From assembly GCA_950022295.1 (NCBI GenBank), contig OX465598.1:343369324-343433323 (forward strand): DNA of 64,000 nt, written 5' to 3'. The notes under the pieces are model-generated. The model was not told where the DNA came from, ran no database searches, and worked only from the letters and a program-made list of their open reading frames with translations. Position 1 is the first letter of the stretch. Each line of letters starts with the position of its first letter. The DNA is from Bromus sterilis (Eukaryota > Streptophyta > Magnoliopsida > Poales > Poaceae). Shown here piece by piece: positions 21,110 through 31,340 of this stretch. A program made the position numbers and the translations under genes.

Positions 21110-24014
21110 ACATCCCCAAGCTTAATTCCTGCTCGAACTCGAGTAGGTAAATGATAAAAGCATAATTTCGGTGGTGACATGCTAGCAACCATAAAATAAC
21201 TTTTAAGTAAAGCAATCAAGGCATGTAATTCAATTCAAGTCATAACAGACAAGAGTCTATAGTTAGTATTGAAACAAGCAACATAAGAACATAAAGTTGC
21301 AAGAGCTCTCGCTGTCCGTGACTCGAATGTCTCCAAATGGTGTTTGCTTGCAAGAAAGGGGATAGGGATATACGAGAAAAAAGTATTTTTGTGTTGAGAA
21401 CTCAATCTACTAAAGTTTCTCACTTGGTCTTCTTTGGAATCTTATCTTGACTCATCCCAAGACCACTAGCCAGGTACAAGTCAAAATGATCCACTCCTTT
21501 TCAAAATTTTGAGCACTCATGCAATGGATGAGCGTAAGCAAGAAAGTTTACACTTAGGATGGAAAAGAGAGAATATGGTGGAGGAGGAAGACAAAAAGGT
21601 GTGAAAGGCTCACATCAATGAGGACAATCATAGGCGAGAGAAAGCCAAATGATAGATATGATGTGAGGAGTAGGGATTGCCATGCAACGGATGCACATAT
21701 GAGCTAAGAGCTCTCCAATGGAACTAGTGGGGGTGCATCCAACTTTCTTGCTCAAGAAGACCTAGAGCTCATGCCAGGAGGCTCATCATTGGAATATACA
21801 AGCCAAGTTCTATAGTTTGAAGGTCCCCACATAGCTATATGCATGAATGATAATCTCTATGGAGTACAAGATAGAGGATGAAGTACTAGTGTGGATCTCT
21901 CAAAAGGAATAGTAGTATGCCCCCTTCTCTCTTTTTATTTCTTTTTCTCTTTTTTTCTATTTTTTTTGTATTTTTGGAGGCCTCAATGGCTCTTTCTATT
22001 TCTCTCATTTGTCCTCTTTAGGATATTTTAATTTTGTCCTCTTTGGGATCTTTTAATTTGTCCATTTTGGGATCTTTTCCTCACTTTAGGAGAAACACTC
22101 TATATATTACAAAAAGTATAGAAGATCTTTCACGCTTTACAAGGTACTCATATGATAAATAAGATGTAACTATCATGATGTATGCAAATGTATGCCTCTG
22201 CCAGTGTAGCAGGATATGCAATGATACTAGTGCGTCATGTAGCAATGATTAGGGCAAGGACCAACTAGCATGCGGCTCATCGATCAAGCAAGTGGCATGT
22301 ATGACATGATGATCAAGTCATGAGAAGATGGATGTTGCATGGCAATATATCTCGGAAAGGCTATGGAAATGCCTTGGTAGGTAGGTATGGTGGCTGTTTT
22401 GAGGAAGGATGTAAGGAGGTTTATGATGACAGAGCGTATCATGCCAAGGGTTTGGACGTACCGGCGAATGTGGACGCCAACTCTCGGAGTGAGAAGAAAG
22501 CAATGCACGACACAGGAGAGGCTAGAAAAATATGGGAAGGTGGAAGTGCCAACTTTCGAATACTCACATTAGTCCGAAGAACTCATGCACTTATTATCAG
22601 CAACTCTCAATCTAATAAGGAGGTTTCACAAAGAGACAAGTACCCTGAGGAGGAGTGTATGGGGGTTTGTTTATCCTTGCGCATCCTCGACTCATGGTAC
22701 GTGAGTGTACTCTAATATTCGACCCCTCGGAAGAGTAGTGATCCATCTAGTAGCTAAAGTTCTCAACTAATTTTGTAAGTTTTGAAAATAAACACGGATT
22801 GCCCAAAATACGACATCTATCACTAATAGGCTAAAGCTCTTGACACCAAAATTCCAAACATTACTCAAAAAAATACCTCAAAACTATTGCAAGTTACTAC
22901 TACGAAAGAAAAGCAACCTCAATTACCTACTTCAAGTCAAGACACAAAACTCAGTGCAACAGGCAAACTCTCTAAACAAGATAAACATGAAAACTCAAGA
23001 GAGTTCCAGCAACAAACTAAACAAAAGCTCTTTGAAAAGATAAACATGAAAAACTAAGAGCTAAATATGACAGTAGCTATGAAAAAGATAAAGAACACAC
23101 ACATCAAAAATAAGCATGAAAAGCCCTATGTTATGTTCTAGATTTTGGAAGTGGAGCGTGTTTCTCTCCCACACAAAGAGATCTGGGTTCTAACTTGTTA
23201 TGAACAGCAAGAAAAGCTAAAGAAAACTAAAAATAAAACCTAAGAGCGAGACGCTCCAAGCATAGCACATAACGCATGAAGTGATAAAAAATATAGTGAG
23301 ACGAGAGACGAACTGATAATTGTTGATGGAGAAGGAGATGCACGGGGGCATCCCCAAGCTTAGACGCTTGAGTCTCCTTGAAAATTTCTTGGGGATGCAT
23401 GGGGGCATCCCCAAGCTTGAACGCTTGACACTCCTGAATCTTCTTTCATCATCTTCCCCCGCACAATTGAAAACTCCCTTCATACATAACTCATCATAAT
23501 CTGATTAGCGAGGTTAGTACCCATAATAAAATAATTTTTCCTCTACTGGAAATACAGATAATATTGAAGAGCTACTGTTTCTCAAGAATGCCAAAAAGTT
23601 TTTTCAAAGAAAAACCAATCTTAAGGTTTGCAAAACGAAGAAAAGGCAAAACAGGACAGAATCTGTGAAAAACAGACCAGCAGGTAGTAAAGAATTTTTT
23701 AGGGATACTTCTGCAACTCAAATAAAAAAACTCAGAACATACGAAAGTTCCGTAATTGTATAGAGCATGCTGTGTAAACATTTCAGCTCAAAAAGAGGAA
23801 CTGAGATTTTTCCATGATTTTTCTAGTCACGAGGACAGAATCTGTTTTCTGGACAGCATGTCACAACTTTCACTTCCCTTGTCATATGAGGCTATAAATG
23901 GCACAAAGCTTGAAAAGTAAAGATACAATGATGTTGCTACAGTAGTAACAAACATCAAGACCACTAAATACAGAAGTAAAAACCTCTTGGTTGCCTCCCA
24001 ACAAGCGCTTTCTT
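21110..24014 (-). other. Internal region of the inner gypsy element, non-coding 3' part
   Basis: The purine-rich tract lies at the left edge (acatccccaagctt). There are no long frames. At about 23340-23430 the phrase ggggcatccccaagctt occurs twice, similar to the purine-rich tract itself. The matching region in the outer element is 35582-36670. Confidence 0.75.
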
Positions 24015-25276
24015 TTAAGCCTTTAAGCTAGGCAAAAAGATTATAGAAGATGCTCTCACAAGAATAAGAATTTTGAAGCAAAAGAGAGCATCAAAAAGCA
24101 AATATGAAACACATTTAAGCCTAACCCACTTCCTATGCATAGGCATCTTGTAAGAAAATAAATCAAAGAAGCACAAAGAAACCAGCATAGGAAGGTGGAA
24201 CAAGAACAACTTTAAAACTTTCAACATGAAGAGAGGAGTTTTAGTAATATGGAAATTTCTATAACCAAACTTCCCTCTCTCAAAATAATTTTCAGTAGTA
24301 TCATGAACAACATCAAGAATATAACTATCACATAAATCATGTTGTTCATGACCTACATGCACACATGTATAGTTTTCAACACGGTCTTTAGGATTATAAG
24401 AAAAATGCAACCCATCACTTGAGCCTTGATAAGAGCACAATTCTCCGGAATATGAGTTGGAGATTTCAAAAGGATAATAGGACAATCAAGTGTGGGTGCA
24501 ATAGAAAAAATTTCATGCTTAACGTGAGGAACTATAGCAAGTTCATCTCCGTAAGCATCATCCATAGTGGCATCACGGCCATAAGCATAGAAGGCATCAA
24601 CTTTATCAAAAAGGGATATTTCAAAAGAATCCATAGGATCATAACACTCATATATGGTAAGATTCAAAGAGTTACTCTCATTAGAAGGTAGACATGGATG
24701 GATCCATTCTTCCTCCTTTTGTTCGTCACTCTCCTCCTCTTTTTCATCCAAGGATCTTTCGGTTTCATCAATTTCTTCTTTCATAGAGTCCTGCAAAACA
24801 TTAGTCTCTTCCTTTGGGGGAGAGATTCTTTCAAGATGATCAATAATATAATAATTTCCATCATAATTTTCCAAACAATAGTTAAGTATAGCAAGACTCT
24901 CAGATTTATAAGGGGCATCATTAATATTTCTAAGAAGAGAAGTAATTTCATAGGCACCCTTATAAGCAACAAATTCTTCTATTCGCTCTGCATCATAAAA
25001 ATCATAGTTTCCCTTAGCATAAGAAGCTAAGGTTTCATTATCATTGTACTCACATTGAAAAGAAAGGTGTTTGTGCCTCATAAAGCAATAAGATTCGTCC
25101 CTGCAGAAAGATATATTATATATTGAGCACAAGTTTCTAGCATACTCATACAACTGGTGTATTTGTTTCCATAAGTGTACCTCCTTTTGAGACAAGCGGT
25201 GTTCCTTGTACCACTTTTGTTGATCCTCGGTGAATCCTCCATGCCAATAAGATCTGGTTTCAAAGAAGTCAGACAT
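24015..25276 (-). pseudogene. Uncharacterised ORF in the gag position of the inner gypsy element, one frameshift
   Basis: The frame begins with ATG at 25276, about 135 bp from the primer-binding site, and reads 307 codons to 24353; the last part is out of register. The N-terminal part is rich in Tyr/Glu (HGGFTEDQQKWYKEHRLSQK), followed by a very acidic stretch (EKEEESDEQKEEEW). In the outer copy, coding continues past the point where this copy changes frame (near 24415, a missing base relative to 37078), and the continuation here (24485-24015) encodes NYFERGKFGYRNFHI then hydrophobic stretches (LFMLKVLKLFLFHLPMLVSL). No zinc knuckle, protease or polymerase motif is visible. The product and role are unknown; similar frames recur in Triticeae Athila-like elements. 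Confidence 0.55.
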
Positions 25277-25411
25277 TGATTGGCAAGTAAGGAACTAGAC
25301 ATACTATTTTTTTGATAAAGGACACAAAGACAAAAACTGAAAGGTAAACTAGCAAGACTAAAAAGCAAAGATAAAAGATAGTGTGCAACTCCCCTATCTT
25401 GAAGAGTGGAG

Positions 25412-25429
25412 TCCCCGGCAACGGCGTCA
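25412..25429 (-). other. Primer-binding site of the inner gypsy element
   Basis: tccccggcaacggcgtca on the plus strand reads, on the minus strand, as the complement of the 3' end of tRNA-Asp, with one mismatch to the usual TGGCGCCGTTGCCGGGGA. tRNA-Asp priming is typical of the Athila group. Confidence 0.8.
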
Positions 25430-25440
25430 GAAATTGCTTT

Positions 25441-26497
25441 TGATGGTACGAATTAACGCCCCCTCGTTGGTTACTCAAAGTGGAAGGTTGAGATGTAGAC
25501 AGCAACAAGTTTCCCTTAGCGAAGATGCTAAGGTTTAGTATCGAACCAGTAGAAATCCAACAGATACAAGAAGGTGGTGAAGTGAACAATGGCGCCGTTC
25601 TAACCTAAGGTTGCTTACTTCCCCTGGACCTGCACACACAACAAATAACTTTTCTTCCCAACGAGTACAGAGGAGTTGTCAATTCCTCCGGCCTTGTTTT
25701 TTACAAAGGATAAAACGCACGGGATAATAATGATAGTGATAGCAACGGAAAAGTAAATACCGAAAGTAAATTGATAGTGTAAACAGTGTTGGAAATATGG
25801 ACCGGGGTCCTATGATGTTCACTAGTGATGTCTCTCTCCCAAAAGACGATAAAATAGCCATGCGAGGTAAAATTTTTACAGCTGGGCAATTGACAAGATT
25901 ATGTGTGCAAACCAATGCTAATTATGCTATAAAGAAAGGAAGAGGCTCAAAAGCATGGGAGGTACGCCAAGACAAGTAGACCAAAATCCATCTGCATCTA
26001 CCTACTAATCATCCACCTTGAGATATCTATCCAGAACATCTCGCTGGTATTAAGTTGCGAATCCCACCCAAAGTGTAAACTCAAAGCAACGGACAACTGC
26101 ATTAAAGAACTTTGCATAAAGTAAACAATCCTTGCACCCGCAAGTACAAGCACCGTTGTTTCCCCCCTTGTGGCAACAACACATCTCCTAGACTCATGTT
26201 TCTGTCACTCAAGCTAGTCATCGGGGGGCATGAACCCACAATCATGCATAACGCTCCCTCTTGGAGTCACTACCTACTACTTGGCCAAAGCAATAAACAG
26301 CAACGATGAACATGCAAGAATTACTCAAGAACATAAATATAAAAGAGGAGAATCAAATATATTACTCAAACACAATCTGACAATAATCTCATAATCCATC
26401 GGATCCCAGCAAACTCAGCATAGCAACAGCAGAAATATTACATATGTGCCTCGATCATGTAGGGCAGCTCACGAGGTCTAATCCATGAAGAACAAAG
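25441..26497 (-). repeat. Right (5') LTR of the inner gypsy element, part before the copia insertion
   Basis: It starts tgatggtacg and is interrupted at 26497, where the copia element inserted; it resumes at 34964. It matches 19439-20500 closely. Confidence 0.85.
26493..26497. repeat. Target-site duplication, left, of the copia element
   Basis: caaag immediately before the copia LTR (tgttggatat at 26498) is repeated exactly as caaag at 34959-34963. Confidence 0.93.
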
Positions 26498-28212
26498 TGT
26501 TGGATATGTGCCCTAGAGACAAATTAATAAAGATATTTGACACATATCCGTTTTGTTCATAATACGTTTTATACTGTGCTATAACTGTATTACTTGGAAA
26601 TACTAATACAGGTGTAGTATAAAACATGGTCCGTAGTTTAACTCGGGTAAACTATCTCATTGGGCAATTGATTGATCAAGCTTTCCTGATCATGGCGACA
26701 CTTAAGTCCATTGACAAGGAGGTCATATCATTAAGGGGAATGATGTGATGGACGTACACCCACCTAAAGTATTGCAATGTGATCGAGTCACATAGTTCAT
26801 CGTTGCTATGACTTTGTAACGTATGGCTTAGTCCTTAGACCGTAATGATCATACGTAAGCACCATCTATGAGGAGACTTTGATTTGTATCCCACCGCCTG
26901 ACTGAAATATGCTGGCTATAACGGAGCACTTTGGATATTCCGAAATAGATGGTTGATGAGTATATTAATAGATCAGAGCGGGATTTGTCAGTCCTTGTGA
27001 CAGGACAGGTACTCTGGGCCCACTCGGTGATATTGCATCAACACCTTGCAAGGACGTGACTAGGTCACAAGAGATGCAATGATCATGGACGAGAGAAGTT
27101 GTTTGTTGTGAACGAGATGTGAACACGGTATGTGGGATACCGACGATCAAACCTCGGACAAACAAAGTACCGCAACACAAAGGGATTATGTCGTATCGTT
27201 AACGGTTTCCAAAAGCGATCGAAGTTCATTCGATGGAAGCGCAGGGGCTGTCAAGGATTGTAACCAGGTCCAACTGACTAGTCATTGGTCAATGAGAAGA
27301 GTCTCGACCATGTATGTTGTTTCCCGGACCGTTAGGGTGTTACACTTAAGGGCAATCGATGCATAGGACAGTTACGGGTTCAATCGGTGAAATAGGAGAA
27401 ATCATCGGAATAGTTCCGGAGGAGGACGGAATGGTTTCCGGACATTTTGAATAGTTCAAAATAAAGTTTAATTGTTTTAATAATGTTTTTATTATTTAAT
27501 TATCTGAATTAAATATTTAAAAACATATTAAATAAATTAAAAAAAATGGGAAAAGGCTATATGGGCCCATGGGGCCCATTAGGGGAGGAGGGGGTTTCCC
27601 CCCTTGGGCTTGGCGCCAAGGGTGGGGCCCATCCCCCCCTCTTTGCCGGCGCACCTCCCCCCTTTGGGGTTTAGTCCCACATGGGGGAGGGGAGGAGGAT
27701 CACACCCCCCTTGGCCTATATAAGGAGGGGTAGACCCCCCTTTTCCCAAAACACACCAAAATCTCCTTCTTCCTCCTTCTCCTTCCCGGAAGTGGACTGC
27801 CCTTGTTTGGAGTCTGCACCAGGATTGGAGTTCTCCACCATAAGGCAGGCCTTCGCTCTGCTGGAGTCGGGATCCGTAGCCGTCTTTCTTCCGCTGCTCG
27901 CCTGGTTCGGGGCTCGGGAGGAACATCGATTGTACCGTACGTGTATAATCTCTTCGAGGCACTACACCTGTGGTGCTACTTCGTCGCTGGAGGTTTACCG
28001 GGAGTCATCCTCGCCGGTGGTGGTCTTCTACACGACAGGGAGGTCGTAACTCTGAGTCTACGCCAACCACGTTCGTAAGAACGTTTCCCTCTTTCGGTCT
28101 TCAAAGGTATGAACACCGATTCCCTCCGTTACTTTACATCGCCATAGCATAGATCTTGGGTTCGGGTACCGTAGGTGTGAAAAATTTGTGTTTTCTGCCC
28201 CGTATCCCAACA
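26498..28212 (+). repeat. 5' LTR of the copia element
   Basis: It begins tgttggatat and ends cgtatcccaaca. A TATA box (tatataa) is at 27717-27723, followed by a C/T-rich leader. About a dozen single-base differences from the 3' LTR are visible in the first ~700 bp, plus small clusters near 27313 and 27375. Confidence 0.95.
27717..27723 (+). promoter_or_regulatory. TATA box in the copia 5' LTR
   Basis: tatataa in the context cttggcctatataaggaggg is the expected start-of-transcription signal for the element's genomic RNA. The same box is at 34464-34470 in the 3' LTR. Confidence 0.75.
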
Positions 28213-28213
28213 G

Positions 28214-28227
28214 TGGTATCATGAGCT
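28214..28227 (+). other. Primer-binding site of the copia element
   Basis: tggtatcatgagct begins one base after the 5' LTR. It matches the initiator-methionine tRNA site (TGGTATCAGAGC) used by plant copia elements, with a small extension common in Triticeae copies. Confidence 0.8.
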
Positions 28228-29179
28228 AGCTATGCGTAGATGTATTGTACGGATAGAACACATCTAGGATGTGGGCATCGAATCTTCATTCGTTACCCTC
28301 CCACGTGTACTCATTTAGCATTGCGACAATGTTTGATGAAGCGGCCCCCGACCGACCTTACGCGTTTACTGAGACTGGTTCCACGCTTGACATATGGCTT
28401 GTACCATATAAAGTGGCTGGGGGGTGTCTGTCTCTCTGCATTAGCGATGCGAAGATGTTTGCAACGGAGGGCCCCGACAGGGGTGTAATAGAGACGGATG
28501 AGAGACGGTGTTGTGGCATGTTTTTCGCAGGATAGAAACGGTTCTCTCTCTCGAAACCCCTAGCAGCCACGTAAAACTTGCACAAGCCAAAGTAGAAAGG
28601 CGTTTAACTTTGCTTTGCATGAAAGGGGATCATAGGTTGTATGATTTACAGTTTTACTTCCTGTTTTATGCTAGTATGCTAGATATATCGACGGTAGCAC
28701 GAAACAGGACCATCTCTCACAATACCAACATTGTGTTCTCCCTTGGTGGGCACCGCCTGGAAGGTTCTCCCATATGGCTTGATGCTCCGTACATACCGGA
28801 GTTGTCCTACATATTAAACGGAGTTCGCATGAGGTTGGGTTCAGCAAGCCTGGCATATGCAGATATGGCCTTGCCGAACAGCTAACATCAAGGTTCGATT
28901 GGCAGGCTTGACGTATGTAGATGCGGGCCTGGAACACAGGAGACCGAAAGGTCGAGCACGAGTCACATGCCTGATGTGATTGGCTTAGAGGCCTACCTGG
29001 TTCGCATACTGATGGCCGTAACGATCGGGGGCGGTATGGGGGCTGGGATTGTGTAATCACTTAGTTAAAATGAGAGGTGTTTATCTAAGTGGGAGCTTTC
29101 TAGAATTTTGAGATTAAATTGAAACTCCACATTATGAACAAAAGTCTAAATATGTATCCTTGTGAATCAAACCTTGTAG
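28228..29179 (+). other. Untranslated leader of the copia element
   Basis: About 950 bp lie between the primer-binding site and the gag start, without a supported frame. Packaging signals would lie here but cannot be recognised by eye. Confidence 0.7.
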
Positions 29180-29416
29180 ATGGCAGCACCACGCCCCTCG
29201 TTCAACTTAGGATCATTCCTAGAGAAAGATAAGCTAAAAACAGATGGGACAAACTTCACCAACTGGTTCCGCACCCTGAGGATTCTCCTCGTTCCCCTCA
29301 AAATGGCATACGTACTAGAGGACGCGTTAGGCGACGCACCAGCAGATGATGCCAGTTAAGACGAGAAGAATGTCTATCTCTCCAGGACTGATGATTACAA
29401 CCTTGTCCAGAGTGGC

Positions 29417-30988
29417 ATGCTCTACTCCATAGAGGCTGAGCTGCAGAAACGCTTTGAGAGGATGGGTGCATATGAGATTATCACCGACCTCAAGGCGGTC
29501 TTCGCACCTCAAGCCAGGGCTAAACGGTACGAGGCTTCTGAAGCCTTCTTCTCAGCAAAGATGGACGAGCACGGCAGCGTGAGTGAGCACGTAGTCAAAA
29601 TGTCTGGCTACGTTCAGCGCTTGAATGCTCTGGAATGCCAGATTCCAGATGAACTTGCTGTTGATAGGGTGTTGCAGTCGCTTCCCCCTAGCTACAAAGG
29701 CTTTTTGCTGAACTACAACATGCAGGGGATGACCAAAACCCCTTCTGAGTTGTTCGCCATGCTGAAGAGCGCCGAGGTTGAGATCAAGAAGGAGCACGCC
29801 GTCTTCATGGTCAACAAGACCACTGACTTCAAGAAGTCAAGCAGGCGAGAGAAGGCCAAGAGAGGTGGCCCCAAGAGGGATGGCAAGTCAGTTGCTGCTC
29901 CTCCCAAGGCACCCAAGCCTAAACTCGGAGTGGAGTGCTTCTACTGCAAGGGTGAAGGTCACTGGAAACGCAACTGTCCCAAGTACCTAAAGGACAAGAA
30001 GGCTGGCAAGGTCGCCAAGAGAGACGAAGGTATATTTGATATACATATTGTTGATCTTCTCTTGACAAGCGCCGGGAACACATCCTGGATATTTGATACA
30101 GGATCTGTCGCTCATATTTCTAATTCCATTCAGGGACTAAGGAATAGGAGACGCTTGCTCAAGGATGAAGTGACGATGCGCGTGGGGAATGGCTGTCGGA
30201 TTGAGGTCTTGGAGGTCGGCAGGAAGCATCTTAGTCTCCCTTCGGGATTGGTTTTAGTTCTGAATAATTGCTACTATGTACCCGCGTTGAGTGTGAACAT
30301 CGTTAGTGGCTCTTGCTTGAAGCGAGACCACTATTCTTTTAAGTCTGATACAATTGGTTGTTCGATTTATAAGGATGAAATGTTTTATGTTCACGCACCG
30401 GAGTTGCATGGTTTATTCGTACTTGATCTCGATGGTGACGTGTGTCACATTAACAATATTGAGGCCAAAAGATTGAAGAATGATGAAGATCACATGATGA
30501 TGTGGCATTGCCGACTTGGTCATATTGTTATAAAACGCATGGAGAAGCTCCATAAGGATGGACTTCTTGAGTCATTGGATTTTGGATCCCTTGATACATG
30601 TGAACAATGCCTCATGGGCAAAATGACAAGGACTCCATTCAATGGCGTAATGGAGCGTGCGGATGTCTTATTGGGGATCATACACTCGGATGTATGTGGA
30701 CCCATGAACGTCCCCACTCGCAATGGTCTTCGTTACTTCGTGACCTTTACTGATGACTTGAGTAGATATGGGTATATTTACTTGAAGAAGCACAAGTCTG
30801 AAACCTTTGAAAGGTTCAAGGAATTTCAGAATGAGGTCGAAAATCAACTTGGAAGAAAAAATCAAGCACCTTCGATCGGATCGAGGTGGCGAGTATTTGA
30901 GTCACGAGTTTGGCAATCATCTGAAGTCTTGTGGCATAGTACCACAACTTACGCCGGCAGGCACACCTTAGAGAAACGGTGTGGCTGA
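29417..30988 (+). CDS. Copia gag, protease and N-terminal integrase segment
   Basis: This part of the polyprotein frame is 523 codons. It contains the gag region (UBN2-like block ELAVDRVLQSLPPSYKGFLL near residues 78-98), a CCHC zinc knuckle (CFYCKGEGHWKRNC, about residues 174-187), the aspartic protease signature WIFDTGS (about 222-228), the GAG-pre-integrase HHCC zinc finger (H-x3-H as HCRLGH near 364, then CEQC) and the first part of the integrase core, with the first catalytic aspartate in HSDVCGP and the second in FTDDLSRY. After about residue 480 the frame departs from integrase because of the indel near 30860. Confidence 0.88.
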   Translation: MLYSIEAELQKRFERMGAYEIITDLKAVFAPQARAKRYEASEAFFSAKMDEHGSVSEHVVKMSGYVQRLNALECQIPDELAVDRVLQSLPPSYKGFLLNYNMQGMTKTPSELFAMLKSAEVEIKKEHAVFMVNKTTDFKKSSRREKAKRGGPKRDGKSVAAPPKAPKPKLGVECFYCKGEGHWKRNCPKYLKDKKAGKVAKRDEGIFDIHIVDLLLTSAGNTSWIFDTGSVAHISNSIQGLRNRRRLLKDEVTMRVGNGCRIEVLEVGRKHLSLPSGLVLVLNNCYYVPALSVNIVSGSCLKRDHYSFKSDTIGCSIYKDEMFYVHAPELHGLFVLDLDGDVCHINNIEAKRLKNDEDHMMMWHCRLGHIVIKRMEKLHKDGLLESLDFGSLDTCEQCLMGKMTRTPFNGVMERADVLLGIIHSDVCGPMNVPTRNGLRYFVTFTDDLSRYGYIYLKKHKSETFERFKEFQNEVENQLGRKNQAPSIGSRWRVFESRVWQSSEVLWHSTTTYAGRHTLEKRCG

Positions 30989-31340
30989 GCGACGTAATCG
31001 AACCCTATTGGATAGTGTACGATCGATGATGTCTCATACTGATTTGCCTGTGTCATTCTGGGGGTATGCATTAGAAACTGCCGTTCATATTCTTAATAGG
31101 GCACCATCCAAATCCGTAAATACAAAACCATTTGAAGAATGGCATGGCACAAAACCTGAGTTGTCTCACCTGAAGATTTGGGGTTGTAAGGCTTATGTTA
31201 GGAAACTACAGCCTGCCAAACTTGAATCCAAGGCGGATAAGTGCATCTTTGTGGGCTATCCCAAGGAAACTTGTGGATACACCTTCTACAACAAGTCTGA
31301 CAGCAAAACGTTTTTTTGCCAAGACGGGACACTTTCTTGA
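30981..31340 (+). CDS. Copia integrase, middle segment in a second frame
   Basis: The segment NRTLLDSVRSMMSHTDLP and FWGYALETAVHILNR is the end of the integrase catalytic core, and IWGCKAYVR with KCIFVGYP is the conserved linker after it. It ends prematurely at 31340 because of the frame change near 31310. It has no independent start and is simply the continuation of the polyprotein. Confidence 0.85.
   Translation: MAERRNRTLLDSVRSMMSHTDLPVSFWGYALETAVHILNRAPSKSVNTKPFEEWHGTKPELSHLKIWGCKAYVRKLQPAKLESKADKCIFVGYPKETCGYTFYNKSDSKTFFCQDGTLS

Noticed and set aside
25412..25429. tRNA-Asp-like string considered as part of a tRNA gene
   Set aside because: Only the 3' 18 bases match, next to an LTR; there is no cloverleaf. 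It is a primer-binding site. The same holds for 38039-38056.
27579..28078. Several overlapping open frames of 90-130 codons in the copia LTR (also at 34284-34824)
   Set aside because: They lie in the G/C-rich transcribed part of the LTR, overlap on both strands, and are simply repeated because the LTR is repeated; no family signature.
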